64,000 nucleotides of DNA from Streptomyces sp. NBC_01232. GTDB taxonomy: Bacteria > Actinomycetota > Actinomycetes > Streptomycetales > Streptomycetaceae. Shown one piece after another: positions 1-8,571 of the stretch; position 1 is the first letter of the stretch; each line of letters opens with the position of its first letter. Made by a program: the position numbers and the translations under genes. The notes beneath the pieces were generated by a model. The model was not told where the DNA came from, did not search any database, and saw only the letters and a list, made by a program, of their open reading frames with translations. The stretch lies in assembly GCF_035989885.1 (NCBI RefSeq), contig NZ_CP108518.1, positions 6,253,001 to 6,317,000 of the forward strand. Reading direction: 5' to 3'.

Positions 1-20
1 TCGGTGGGGGCGTCGGTCAC
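1..20 (-). CDS. Start of a divergent gene, truncated by the left edge
   Basis: On the minus strand a GTG at 20 is preceded by GGAG with a 5-base gap and opens a frame beginning M-T-D-A-P-T, running off the window. Only about six codons are visible, so the product is unknown. It is divergent from the collagenase and shares its control region (21-195), so it could belong to the same regulon. A missing pathway enzyme, 2-oxoglutarate semialdehyde dehydrogenase, would fit here, but that is speculation from context only. Confidence 0.35.
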
Positions 21-63
21 GAGGGCTCCCTCAAGAAAGATGCGAACTGGTGGGCGCATAGGG

Positions 64-95
64 CTTGTCAGTGCAATTTCACATTACTATGTTAC
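64..95 (+). promoter_or_regulatory. Collagenase promoter, 32-bp element identical to that at 12447-12478
   Basis: The 32 bases are identical to the segment in front of the peptide-binding lipoprotein gene; the identity stops sharply on both sides. Inside is a good housekeeping-type promoter: TTGTCA at 65-70, a 17-bp spacer, and TATGTT at 88-93. The spacer and -10 region carry TCACAT-TACT-ATGTTA, an imperfect inverted repeat resembling the GTGACAT/ATGTCAC sites at the other promoters of this locus. Identical core promoters for the secreted protease and the importer suggest common control. Confidence 0.75.
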
Positions 96-195
96 AGCTC
101 ACACCGCGGCACGTTAACCCCCGTCAAACGCCGTGTGACGCAGGGCAGTTCACGCACCACCCCCCACTTCACCTCTCTCCAATCAGGAGTTCTCG

Positions 196-2583
196 GTGCT
201 CAAGCACAGAGCTGTGCGCTCTTCCCTTCTCGCCTCCGCCGTAGCCGTGACCCTCCTCGCCGGCGCGGGTCAGGCCGTCACGCAGGCCGCCGAGTCCGCG
301 GCCCCGGCCACCTTCACCGGCGCACAGGCCGCCCCGGCCACCCCCGCCCCCGGCCCCACGGGGAACCCGTTCGACGAGGTCGAGCGCCTGGCCAACCCGA
401 AGGACAACGCCCCGGCGCCCGCCCCGGCCCCCGGCGGGCAGAAGATCGCCGGACAGGTCCCCGGCGCCTCGACGGCCGCCGCCGCGCCCGCCGACGACCT
501 GGAGAAGCGCGGCAGGGCCGCCAAGTCCGTCCCCACTGCGAAGAGCGTCGCCGCGGGCGTCCCCTGCACCCTCGACGGGATCACGAACCTCACCCCCGAG
601 CAGTTCGCCGACTTCCTCGCCGACCAGGCCGTCACCGCCGACGGCTGCCTGCGCGGCCTCATCTGGACCTGGGACGCCCGCCTGACCCCGGTGATGTCGG
701 ACGCGCACGTCCAGGCCGTCTCCCGCCGGATATCCAGCCTGGCCGCCGCCCACGACGGCCGTAACTCCTCCCACCTGGAGGAGATGTTCACGTACCTGCA
801 CGCGGTCGCCTACCACGACTACTCGCGCACCGAGATCGACGTCACCGACGCCCCCACCGTCGACGCCATGCGCCGCGCCATCGCCGACTTCGGCGCCGCC
901 GCCCACACCTTCGACGCGACGCCCTCCAACGCCCGCACCCTGCGCGAGGCCCTCTACGCCGGCAGCGCGCCCGGCCTGCGCCAGCACCAGCTCGGCCTCA
1001 TCAAGCAGGTCCTGGCCACCATGGACCCGGCCCACCCGGCCACCCACCACGACGCCGGCTGGGCGGGCGCCGCACTGGCCGCCCTGTCCGTCACCTACCT
1101 GGGCGTCTACCCGGGCAACCAGGACGCCGCCTTCCATTCCGCGGTGGCCGCCGACGCCACCTACCGCCAGGCCTTCAAGGCCTTCGCGACCTACACGCAC
1201 CTCAAGGACACCGGCAACGCCTGGGTGGTGCGCGACGCGCTGAGCGAGTACGCCCGCTTCGGCCAGGTCGAGGGCCTGCGCGACCAGGTCGTCGCCGAGC
1301 TCGGCGCGATGCTCGGGCCCGTCAAGGCCGCCTTCGGCAACGGCAGCGAGCCCTGGGCCAAGGTCGTCTCCTGGCTCAACTTCTACGACGCCTGCAAGCC
1401 GTACGGGGTGTGCAAGGAGGACATCGAGAAGCAGCTCTTCCCCTACACCTACTCCTACGACAACGGCGCCATCAAGGTCCGCACCGCCCTGGACAGGGCC
1501 ACGGTCGACCAGCTGTACTACGCGAGCAAGCAGGTGAAGGCCCAGTACCACCGCGTGCTCGGCACCGACCAGCCGCTCGCCGGCGACCCCAACTCCACCC
1601 TGAACATCGTGCTCTACGGCTCGCGCGCCGATTACGTGAACTACCACCCGATCCTGACCGGCTACGACACCAACAACGGCGGCATCTACATCGAGAACGG
1701 CGCCACCTTCTACACCTACCAGCGCCGCGTCCCGCAGGACTCCTCGCTCACCCTCGAGGAGCTCTTCCGCCACGAGTACACCCACTACCTCAACGGCCGC
1801 TTCGCCGTCCCCGGCTTCTTCGGCGAGGGCCCCTGGTACGAGGGCGACCGCACCACCGCCATGGACGAGGGCACGGCCGAGTTCTTCGACGGCGCCACCC
1901 GCGACAACGGCATCGCCGTCCGCAAGTCCCTCGTCAAGAGCATCATCAGCGACACGGCCGGCGGCGGCCCGCGGATGAGCGTCGAGCAGCTGCTCAACGC
2001 CACGTACGACGGCGACGGCTTCCGCTTCTACAGCTACGCGGGCACCTTCTTCGAGTTCCTGTGGACCGAGAAGCCCGCCCTGCTGCGCGAGATGTACACG
2101 CACCTGCGGGCCAACGACGTGGCGGCCTACGACGCCTGGCGCCACCGGACGGGGGCGGACACCTACCTCCAGCGCGACTACGACCGCTTCCTGGACGCGC
2201 AGATCGCCAAGGTCGACCAGCTCTTCGTGCCGAACACCACCTTCACCCCGAACGGGCAGCTGCGCGACGCGGCGCTGGCCTCGGTGAAGTCGTCCTTCGC
2301 CTCGGCCACGCAGAACACTCCGGACTGTGTGGAGAACGGCGACGCCGCCAAGCGCCGCTTCACCTGTACCGGCCGGATCACCGCGAACCTGAAGAACTGG
2401 CGCAGCGACGACCAGGTTTTCAAGGACATGTCGGAGACGGTCGACTACTTCATCCTCGACCGGGCGGGCGCGGCCTCCAACAACCTCGCCGACATGAACT
2501 GCTCCTTCGGTCCGGTGGAGATCTGGACCAACAAGGTCGCGGGAACCTCCAGTTACAGCTGTGAGGGTCCCCTCCGCAGCTGA
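196..2583 (+). CDS. Secreted microbial collagenase, peptidase family M9
   Basis: Zinc endoprotease predicted to cleave native or denatured collagen outside the cell. 795 residues. The N-terminus is a Sec signal (basic MLKHRAVRSS, then a hydrophobic stretch to about residue 30), followed by an Ala/Pro-rich segment to about residue 115 and the M9 N-terminal activator and catalytic regions. The zinc site is HEYTH at 526-530, with Glu558 in DEGTAEFF. The His-Glu-His-Glu spacing matches clostridial ColG (523/524/527/555). There is no PKD or collagen-binding repeat at the C-terminus, only a roughly 100-residue tail with four Cys. The GTG start at 196 has CAGGAG just upstream. It is first in the locus, and its promoter is duplicated before the peptide importer, which fits supplying peptides for uptake. 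Confidence 0.93.
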   Translation: MLKHRAVRSSLLASAVAVTLLAGAGQAVTQAAESAAPATFTGAQAAPATPAPGPTGNPFDEVERLANPKDNAPAPAPAPGGQKIAGQVPGASTAAAAPADDLEKRGRAAKSVPTAKSVAAGVPCTLDGITNLTPEQFADFLADQAVTADGCLRGLIWTWDARLTPVMSDAHVQAVSRRISSLAAAHDGRNSSHLEEMFTYLHAVAYHDYSRTEIDVTDAPTVDAMRRAIADFGAAAHTFDATPSNARTLREALYAGSAPGLRQHQLGLIKQVLATMDPAHPATHHDAGWAGAALAALSVTYLGVYPGNQDAAFHSAVAADATYRQAFKAFATYTHLKDTGNAWVVRDALSEYARFGQVEGLRDQVVAELGAMLGPVKAAFGNGSEPWAKVVSWLNFYDACKPYGVCKEDIEKQLFPYTYSYDNGAIKVRTALDRATVDQLYYASKQVKAQYHRVLGTDQPLAGDPNSTLNIVLYGSRADYVNYHPILTGYDTNNGGIYIENGATFYTYQRRVPQDSSLTLEELFRHEYTHYLNGRFAVPGFFGEGPWYEGDRTTAMDEGTAEFFDGATRDNGIAVRKSLVKSIISDTAGGGPRMSVEQLLNATYDGDGFRFYSYAGTFFEFLWTEKPALLREMYTHLRANDVAAYDAWRHRTGADTYLQRDYDRFLDAQIAKVDQLFVPNTTFTPNGQLRDAALASVKSSFASATQNTPDCVENGDAAKRRFTCTGRITANLKNWRSDDQVFKDMSETVDYFILDRAGAASNNLADMNCSFGPVEIWTNKVAGTSSYSCEGPLRS

Positions 2584-2627
2584 CCGGCAGCGCCTTCGGC
2601 CCGGCATCTGGGCAGGCCCTAAAGAAT

Positions 2628-2639
2628 GTGACATATTAC
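2628..2639 (+). promoter_or_regulatory. Putative GntR operator before the dehydrogenase operon
   Basis: GTGACATATTAC, the reverse complement of GTAATATGTCAC, matches the 12-mers at 5582, 9520 and 20931. It ends 4 bases before the GTG start at 2644, leaving no room for a ribosome-binding site. The transcript may therefore be leaderless, with the operator over the -10 region (CATATT at 2632-2637). Confidence 0.6.
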
Positions 2640-2643
2640 TGTC

Positions 2644-3825
2644 GTGCTCAAGAGACACTCCCTGGACGCCGTGATCATCGGCGCCGGCGTCGTCGGGGCG
2701 GCCTGCGCGTACTACGCGGCCCGCGCCGGACTCTCCGTGGCCGTGGTCGACCGGGGCCCCGTCGCGGGAGGCACCACCGGCGCCGGCGAAGGCAACCTGC
2801 TCGTCTCCGACAAGGAGGCCGGACCCGAACTCGACCTCGCCCTGCTGTCCGCGCGCCTGTGGACCGAGCTCGCCGCGGTCCTCCCGCGGGAGATCGAGTA
2901 CGAGTCCAAGGGCGGGCTCGTCGTCGCCCCCGACGACAGGACCGTCAAGGCCCTGCGCACCTTCGCGGAGGGCCAGCGCGCCTCCGGCGTCGACGCGGTG
3001 GAGGTGGCGGCGGACGCCCTGCACGAACTGGAGCCGCACCTGGCCCCGGGACTGGCGGGCGGCTTCCACTACCCGCAGGACGCCCAGGTCCAGCCCGCGC
3101 AGGCGGCGGCCCGGCTGCTGGCCGCGTCGGGCGCCGAGGTCCACCTCGGTGAGGAGGTGACCGGGATCCTGCTGGACCGGGGCGCCGTACGCGGAGTGCG
3201 CACGCCGCACCGTGAACTCCTGGCCCCGGCCGTGGTGAACGCGGCCGGCACCTGGGGCGGCCGCATCGCCTCGCTGGCCGGGATCACCCTGCCCGTCCTC
3301 CCTCGCCGCGGCTTCGTCCTGGTCACCGAACCCCTGCCGAGGGTGGTCCGGCACAAGGTCTACGCCGCCGACTACATCGCGGACGTCGCCAGCGGCTCGG
3401 CCGCCCTGCAGTCCTCGGCGGTGGTCGAGGGCACCCCGTCGGGCCCCGTACTGATCGGCGCCACCCGCGAGCGGGTCGGCTTCGACCGCACCCTCTCGAC
3501 AGAGGCCCTGCGCCGCCTGGCCGCCCAGGCCGCGGCACTCTTCCCCGTCCTGGCCGACATCCGGGTGATGCGCGCCTACCACGGCTTCCGCCCCTACCTG
3601 CCCGACCACCTCCCGGCGATCGGCCCGGACCCGCGGCGCCCCGGGCTGCTGCACGCCTGCGGCCACGAGGGCGCGGGCATCGGCCTGGCCCCCGCGACGG
3701 GGCTGCTGATCGCCGCCGCCCTGACGGAGGCCGAACCGCCGCTCCCCGTGCACCCGTTCCGCCCGGAGCGCTTCGCCGCGGACCCGGACCCGGCCGCCTT
3801 CGACATCCCCGAGGAGCAGCACTGA
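2644..3825 (+). CDS. D-hydroxyproline dehydrogenase, DAO-type FAD subunit (beta-like)
   Basis: FAD-dependent amine oxidase of the DAO/glycine-oxidase family, 393 residues, cytosolic. The dinucleotide-binding motif IIGAGVVGAACAYYAARAG lies at about residues 9-27, and a C-terminal CGHEGAGIGLAPATG loop is typical of the family. By analogy with the Pseudomonas heteromeric D-hydroxyproline dehydrogenase it oxidises cis-4-hydroxy-D-proline to pyrroline-4-hydroxy-2-carboxylate and passes electrons through the small [2Fe-2S] subunit encoded next. Its TGA overlaps the next ATG by one base, so translation is coupled. The family also contains sarcosine, proline and opine dehydrogenases; the specificity is inferred from the epimerase and deaminase genes downstream. 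Confidence 0.82.
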   Translation: MLKRHSLDAVIIGAGVVGAACAYYAARAGLSVAVVDRGPVAGGTTGAGEGNLLVSDKEAGPELDLALLSARLWTELAAVLPREIEYESKGGLVVAPDDRTVKALRTFAEGQRASGVDAVEVAADALHELEPHLAPGLAGGFHYPQDAQVQPAQAAARLLAASGAEVHLGEEVTGILLDRGAVRGVRTPHRELLAPAVVNAAGTWGGRIASLAGITLPVLPRRGFVLVTEPLPRVVRHKVYAADYIADVASGSAALQSSAVVEGTPSGPVLIGATRERVGFDRTLSTEALRRLAAQAAALFPVLADIRVMRAYHGFRPYLPDHLPAIGPDPRRPGLLHACGHEGAGIGLAPATGLLIAAALTEAEPPLPVHPFRPERFAADPDPAAFDIPEEQH

Positions 3826-4136
3826 TGCGCAGCCCCCGCTCGCTGGTCGGCGGCAGCCCGGCAGCCGTGCACGAGATCACCTTCGACGGCCGGGAACTGG
3901 CCGCTCAGCCCGGCCAGAGCATCGCCGCCGTGCTCTGGGGCGCCGGCATCCTCGCCTGGCGGACCACCCGCGAGGGCGGCGCCCCGCGCGGCGCGTTCTG
4001 CGGGATCGGCAGCTGCTACGACTGCCTCGTCACCGTCAACGGCCGGCCCAACCAGCGCGCCTGTCTGGTCCCGGCCCGGCCCGGGGACACCGTCACCACC
4101 CAGGAGGGAACCGGCCGTGCCGACCTCGCCGTCTGA
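3825..4136 (+). CDS. D-hydroxyproline dehydrogenase, [2Fe-2S] ferredoxin-like subunit (gamma-like)
   Basis: Small iron-sulfur protein, 103 residues. It shows the plant-ferredoxin-type cysteine pattern FCGIGSCYDC followed 12 residues later by another Cys in NQRACLV, the layout of the small subunit of opine, sarcosine and D-hydroxyproline dehydrogenases. It should bridge electrons between the two FAD subunits. The ATG overlaps the stop of the DAO subunit (TGATG), and its own end overlaps the next gene by 20 bases, so the three genes are one translationally coupled set. Confidence 0.85.
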   Translation: MRSPRSLVGGSPAAVHEITFDGRELAAQPGQSIAAVLWGAGILAWRTTREGGAPRGAFCGIGSCYDCLVTVNGRPNQRACLVPARPGDTVTTQEGTGRADLAV

Positions 4137-5541
4137 ACCCGCCGGCCCCGGCGCCGCCCCCGTGGCCGACCTGGCCGTCGTCGGGGCCGGGCCGGCGGGC
4201 CTCGCCGCCGCCGTCACCGCCGCCCGCCTCGGGCTGCGGGTCACCCTCCTCGACGCGGGCGATCGCCCCGGCGGGCAGTACTACCGCCACCCCGCCCCGG
4301 GCCTGGGTGCGGCCCGCCCCGAGGCCCTGCACCACGGCTGGGACGGGTTCGCGACCCGCGAAGCCGCCCTGCGCGCCCACGAGTCGGCCGGCCGGATCCG
4401 CCACCTCGCGGGCCACCACGTCTGGACGGTGCTCCCGCACGAGGACGCCTGGATCCTGCACGCCGTGGCCGGCCACGCCCCCGAGGAGCGGGCCGCGACC
4501 GTCACCGCCCGCGCCGTGCTCATCGCCACCGGCGCCTACGAGAGGCAACTGCCCTTCCCCGGCTGGACCCTGCCCGGGGTGGTCGGGGCCGGCGGGGCGC
4601 AGGCCATGCTCAAGGGCGGGCTGGTGCTGCCGGGCAGGCGGGTGGTCGTCGCCGGGAGCGGGCCGCTGCTGCTCGCCGTCGCCGGATCGCTCGCCGCCGC
4701 CGGAGCCGCCGTGCCCGCCGTGGTGGAGGCCGCCGCCTACACCGCGTACGCCGGCCGGCTGCCCGCCCTGCTGCGCAATCCCGGCAAGCTCGTCGAGGCC
4801 GCGGGCTACGGCGGGGCGCTCGCCCGCCACCACGTCCGGCTCCTGACCCGCCGCGCCGTCACCGAGGCGCACGGCACCGACCGGGTCGAGGCCGTCACCG
4901 TGGCCCGGCTCGACCGGAACTGGCGTCCGCTGCCCGGCACGGCACGCCGGATCCCCTGCGACGCCCTCGCGGTGGGCCACGGGCTCGTGCCCCAGCTGGA
5001 ACTGGCCACCAACCTCGGCTGCGCCACCCGGCCCGCCCCCGACGGCACCGTCGCCCTCGTCCTGGACGCCGGGCAGCGGACCTCCGTCCCCGGCATCTGG
5101 TCGGCGGGCGAGACCGGCGGCATCGGCGGGGCCCAACTGGCCATGATCGAGGGGGAACTGGCCGCGCACTCCGTGGCGGGGGCACGGCCCGCCCCCCGGC
5201 TGATCCGGAGCCGTGCGCGGCTGCGCGCCTTCGCCGACGCGATGGCCGCCGCCCACCGCCCCGGCGAGGGCTGGACCGGCTGGCTCCGCGACGACGCCGT
5301 CGTCTGCCGCTGCGAGGAGGTGCCGGCCGGGCGGATCCGCGAGGCCACGGACGACCTCGGCGCGCGTGACGCCCGTACCGTCAAACTTCTCACCCGGGCC
5401 GGGATGGGCTGGTGCCAGGGCCGGATGTGCGGTCCCGCCGTCGCGGCCCTGGCCGGAGAGGGGCCCGCGCCCGACCGGCGGCCGCTGTCCTGCCCGGTGC
5501 CCCTGCGCCACCTCGCCGAACTTCCGCCCGCCGGGCACTGA
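4117..5541 (+). CDS. D-hydroxyproline dehydrogenase, FAD/NAD-binding large subunit (alpha-like)
   Basis: 474-residue pyridine-nucleotide-disulfide-type oxidoreductase. An N-terminal FAD motif VVGAGPAGLAAAV is followed by a second nucleotide-binding fold (VVVAGSGPLLLAVAG) and GIWSAGETGGIGGAQLA. A C-terminal BFD-like [2Fe-2S] module has CRCEE and CQGRMCG. This architecture is that of the alpha subunit of heteromeric D-hydroxyproline, octopine and hydrogen-cyanide-synthase-like dehydrogenases. The GTG at 4117 has GGAGGG 8 bases upstream and lies inside the small-subunit gene. The 20-base overlap argues for a fixed complex with the two preceding products. Confidence 0.85.
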   Translation: MPTSPSEPAGPGAAPVADLAVVGAGPAGLAAAVTAARLGLRVTLLDAGDRPGGQYYRHPAPGLGAARPEALHHGWDGFATREAALRAHESAGRIRHLAGHHVWTVLPHEDAWILHAVAGHAPEERAATVTARAVLIATGAYERQLPFPGWTLPGVVGAGGAQAMLKGGLVLPGRRVVVAGSGPLLLAVAGSLAAAGAAVPAVVEAAAYTAYAGRLPALLRNPGKLVEAAGYGGALARHHVRLLTRRAVTEAHGTDRVEAVTVARLDRNWRPLPGTARRIPCDALAVGHGLVPQLELATNLGCATRPAPDGTVALVLDAGQRTSVPGIWSAGETGGIGGAQLAMIEGELAAHSVAGARPAPRLIRSRARLRAFADAMAAAHRPGEGWTGWLRDDAVVCRCEEVPAGRIREATDDLGARDARTVKLLTRAGMGWCQGRMCGPAVAALAGEGPAPDRRPLSCPVPLRHLAELPPAGH

Positions 5542-5558
5542 TCGGGTGCCTGTGGCCC

Positions 5559-5593
5559 TTGTGGCCGCACCACACCCACTAGTAAAATGTCAC
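5559..5593 (+). promoter_or_regulatory. Promoter and operator before the deaminase operon
   Basis: TTGTGG at 5559-5564, an 18-bp spacer and TAAAAT at 5583-5588 make a plausible promoter. The operator-like GTAAAATGTCAC at 5582-5593 covers its -10 box. An ATG inside it (5587) is in frame with the deaminase but has no ribosome-binding site and would sit in the promoter, so it is not the start. Confidence 0.65.
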
Positions 5594-5616
5594 ACACCAC
5601 TCTAGGGAGCTCTCAC

Positions 5617-6531
5617 ATGACCCACGCGCACACCCCCGCGCCCCGCACCCGCCCCTGGCACGGAATCATGGTCGCCACCGCGCTCCCGCTGCGCGAGGAC
5701 CTCACCGTCGACCACGACGCCTACGCCGAACACGTGGCCTGGCTGATCGCCAACGGCTGTGACGGCGTGGTCCCCAACGGCTCCCTCGGGGAGTACCAGA
5801 CCCTCACCGAGGAGGAACGGGCGCGCGTCGTGCGCACCGCCGTCGAGGCGGCCGGCGACGGCGACCGCGTCATGCCCGGCGTCGCCGCCTACGGCAGCGC
5901 CGAGGCCCGCCGCTGGGCCGATCAGGCCGCCGAGGCCGGAGCCGGCTCCGTCCTGCTGCTGCCCCCCAACGCCTTCCGGGCCGACGAGGACGCCGTACGC
6001 GCCCACTACGCCGAGGTCGCCCGCGCCGGGCTGCCCGTCGTCGCGTACAACAACCCCATCGACACCAAGGTGGACCTGACCCCGGCCCTGCTCGCCCGGC
6101 TCCACGCCGACGGTTCCATCGTCGCCGTCAAGGAGTTCAGCGGCGACGTGCGCCGCGCCTACGAGATCGCCGAACTCGCCCCCGGCCTCGACCTGCTCAT
6201 CGGCGCCGACGACGTCCTGCTCGAACTCGCCCTCGCGGGCGCCGTCGGCTGGATCGCCGGCTACCCCAACGCGCTCCCGAACTCCTGCGCGCGCCTTTAC
6301 CGGGCCGCCGTCGCAGGAGACCTGGAGACCGCCCTGCCGCTCTACAAGTCCCTGCACTCGCTGCTGCGCTGGGACTCCAAGACCGAGTTCGTCCAGGCCA
6401 TCAAGCTCTCCATGGACCTGGCCGGGCGCCCCGGCGGCGCCACCCGCCCGCCCCGTTTCCCGCTCACCGGCGAGACCGAGGCCGCCGTCCGCGCCGCCAC
6501 CGAGAAGGCCCTCGCCGAGGGCCTCAACTAG
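5617..6531 (+). CDS. Pyrroline-4-hydroxy-2-carboxylate deaminase, DHDPS/NAL superfamily
   Basis: Class I aldolase-fold enzyme, 304 residues, predicted to deaminate and dehydrate the imine made by D-hydroxyproline dehydrogenase to 2-oxoglutarate semialdehyde. Visible features are NGSLGEYQTLT (the GxxGE carboxylate loop), YNNP, and the Schiff-base lysine Lys172 in VAVKEFSGD. The ATG at 5617 is chosen because AGGGAG lies 7 bases upstream; the ATG 30 bases earlier lies in the operator. Other DHDPS-family activities cannot be excluded from sequence alone, but the flanking epimerase and dehydrogenase genes are the usual partners of this deaminase. Confidence 0.85.
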   Translation: MTHAHTPAPRTRPWHGIMVATALPLREDLTVDHDAYAEHVAWLIANGCDGVVPNGSLGEYQTLTEEERARVVRTAVEAAGDGDRVMPGVAAYGSAEARRWADQAAEAGAGSVLLLPPNAFRADEDAVRAHYAEVARAGLPVVAYNNPIDTKVDLTPALLARLHADGSIVAVKEFSGDVRRAYEIAELAPGLDLLIGADDVLLELALAGAVGWIAGYPNALPNSCARLYRAAVAGDLETALPLYKSLHSLLRWDSKTEFVQAIKLSMDLAGRPGGATRPPRFPLTGETEAAVRAATEKALAEGLN

Positions 6532-6550
6532 TCACCGGGGGGAATCCGGA

Positions 6551-7555
6551 ATGCGTACGCGCCACGTCTACCACGCGGTGGACTCGCACACCGAGGGCAT
6601 GCCGACCAGGGTCATCACCGGGGGAGTCGGGGTGATCCCCGGCGCCACCATGGCCGAGAAGCGGCTCCACTTCATCGAGCACATGGACCACGTCCGGACC
6701 CTGCTCATGTACGAGCCGCGCGGGCACTCCGCGATGAGCGGCGCCATCCTGCAGCCCCCGACCCGCCCGGACGCCGACTACGGCGTCCTCTACATCGAGG
6801 TGTCGGGCCTGCTCCCCATGTGCGGGCACGGCACCATCGGGGTCGCCACCGTCCTCGTCGAGACCGGCATGGTGCCGGTCGTCGAGCCCGTCACCACCGT
6901 CCGGCTCGACACCCCGGCCGGGCCGGTGAGCGTCGACGTACGCGTCGAGGACGGTGCGGCCACCGCCGTCACCCTCACCAACGTCCCCTCCTTCAGCGTC
7001 GGCCTCGACCTCAAGGCCGACGTCCCCGGCTTCGGCACGGTCACCTACGACCTGGCCTACGGCGGCAACTTCTACGCCTTCGTCGAACTCGACGCTCTGG
7101 GCCTGCCCTTCGACCGCGCCCGTAAGGACGACCTGATCGCCGCCGGACTCGCGGTGATGGACGCGATCAACGCCGGCCCGGACCGGCCCGTCCACCCCGA
7201 GAACCCCTCCATCGCCGGGGTCAAGCACGTCTACCTGACCGCCCCCGGCTCCGACGCCCGCCGCAGCCGGCACGCCATGGCCATCCACCCCGGCTGGTTC
7301 GACCGCTCGCCCTGCGGTACGGGCACCAGTGCGCGGATGGCCCAGCTGCACGCCCGCGGCCTGCTGGAACTCGGCACGGACTTCGTCAACGAGTCCTTCA
7401 TCGGCACCGAGTTCACCGGCCGGCTGGTCGGCGGGACCACCGTCGGCGGGCTCCCCGCCGTGGTCCCCACCGTCACCGGCCGGGCCTGGATCACCGGCAC
7501 CGCCCAGTACTTCCTCGACCCGACCGACCCCTTTCCCGGAGGCTTCCTCCTGTGA
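6551..7555 (+). CDS. 4-hydroxyproline 2-epimerase, proline racemase family (first paralogue)
   Basis: 334 residues. Both catalytic cysteines of the cofactor-independent proline racemase family are present: Cys91 in MCGHGTIG and Cys255 in DRSPCGTGTSA. The Cys/Cys pair marks racemases and epimerases; the trans-3-hydroxyproline dehydratases have Thr at the second position. In this operon the likely reaction is trans-4-hydroxy-L-proline to cis-4-hydroxy-D-proline. The ATG at 6551 has a GGGGGGAA ribosome-binding site about 7 bases upstream, 19 bases after the deaminase. The 3' end overlaps the second paralogue by GTGA. Confidence 0.9.
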   Translation: MRTRHVYHAVDSHTEGMPTRVITGGVGVIPGATMAEKRLHFIEHMDHVRTLLMYEPRGHSAMSGAILQPPTRPDADYGVLYIEVSGLLPMCGHGTIGVATVLVETGMVPVVEPVTTVRLDTPAGPVSVDVRVEDGAATAVTLTNVPSFSVGLDLKADVPGFGTVTYDLAYGGNFYAFVELDALGLPFDRARKDDLIAAGLAVMDAINAGPDRPVHPENPSIAGVKHVYLTAPGSDARRSRHAMAIHPGWFDRSPCGTGTSARMAQLHARGLLELGTDFVNESFIGTEFTGRLVGGTTVGGLPAVVPTVTGRAWITGTAQYFLDPTDPFPGGFLL

Positions 7556-8571
7556 TCACCGTCCGCACGGTGGACTACCACACCGCCGGCGAGCCCTTCC
7601 GGATCGTCGATTCCGGCGCCGCGGGAATGCCACCGGTCCCCGGGGACACCGTCGCCGAGCGCTGCGCCACCGTCATCGGCCCGGGGGGCTCGGGGACCGC
7701 CCCGCGCCGGGGCGCGCTGGACGACGTACGGCGCCTGCTCGTGCAGGAGCCGCGCGGACACGCCGGGATGTACGGGGGGTTCGTGGTCCCCCCGGACGAC
7801 GACGGGGCCCACTTCGGCGTGCTGTTCTGGCACAAGGACGGCTACTCCACCGCCTGCGGACACGGCACCATGGCCCTCGGCGTCTGGGCCGTGGAGAGCG
7901 GGCGCGTGGCCGCCCCGGACGACGGGGACGCCCCGGTGCGCATCGACGTACCGTCCGGGCGGGTCACCGCCACCGTGCACCGCGGCGGGGGCCGCACCAC
8001 CGGGGTCACCTTCCGCAACGTCCCTGCCCGGGTGGGCGCCCGCAAGGTCCCCGTCGCCACCTCGCTCGGGCTCGCCGACGTGGACATCGCCCACGCCGGG
8101 GCCTGTTACGCCTCGGTCCGCGCCCGCGACCTCGGCCTGGACGTCTCCCGGGCGGCGCTGCCCGCCCTGGTGCGGGCCGGACAGGAGATCAGGGCGGCGC
8201 TGGCCACTCATCCCGCCACCTGGCACCCGGGCGGCCCGCTGCTGTCCGGGATCTACGGGGTGATCCTCCACGAGGAGCTGCCCGACACCCCGTTCGGGCC
8301 GCACCAGCGCAACGTCACCGTCTTCGCCGACGGGCAGATCGACCGCTCGCCCTGCGGCTCGGGCACCTCGGCGCGGCTCGCGCTGCTCGCCGAGGACGGG
8401 CGGATCGGCCCGGGGGAGGACCTGCTGCACGAGTCGGTAGCCGGCACGGTGTTCACGGGGCGGATGCTGGACGGCGGGGTCACCGAGGTCAGTGGCACCG
8501 CCCACCGCACCGGTGAGCACGCCTTCGTGATGGACCCGCACGACGCGCTCGGCGCCGGGTTCCTCCTGTGA
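7552..8571 (+). CDS. Second proline racemase family protein
   Basis: 339 residues with Cys102 in ACGHGTMAL and Cys268 in DRSPCGSGTSARL, so it also has the two-cysteine epimerase or racemase centre. It starts by a GTGA overlap with the first paralogue and ends by another with the reductase gene. Two different family members in tandem suggest distinct substrates, for example 3-hydroxyproline or proline isomers, or a subunit partnership. The reductase directly after it would suit a trans-3-hydroxyproline dehydratase, but the second Cys argues against a standard dehydratase. Exact reaction unassigned. Confidence 0.85.
   Translation: MITVRTVDYHTAGEPFRIVDSGAAGMPPVPGDTVAERCATVIGPGGSGTAPRRGALDDVRRLLVQEPRGHAGMYGGFVVPPDDDGAHFGVLFWHKDGYSTACGHGTMALGVWAVESGRVAAPDDGDAPVRIDVPSGRVTATVHRGGGRTTGVTFRNVPARVGARKVPVATSLGLADVDIAHAGACYASVRARDLGLDVSRAALPALVRAGQEIRAALATHPATWHPGGPLLSGIYGVILHEELPDTPFGPHQRNVTVFADGQIDRSPCGSGTSARLALLAEDGRIGPGEDLLHESVAGTVFTGRMLDGGVTEVSGTAHRTGEHAFVMDPHDALGAGFLL

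Noticed and set aside
169..3822. Very long minus-strand open frame of more than 1200 codons opposite the collagenase and dehydrogenase genes
   Set aside because: An artefact of high third-position GC: the product is Val/Gly/Arg-rich without any domain, while both plus-strand genes have intact catalytic motifs.
5587..5616. Earlier ATG for the deaminase
   Set aside because: It lies inside the operator and -10 box with no ribosome-binding site; the ATG at 5617 has AGGGAG at proper distance.
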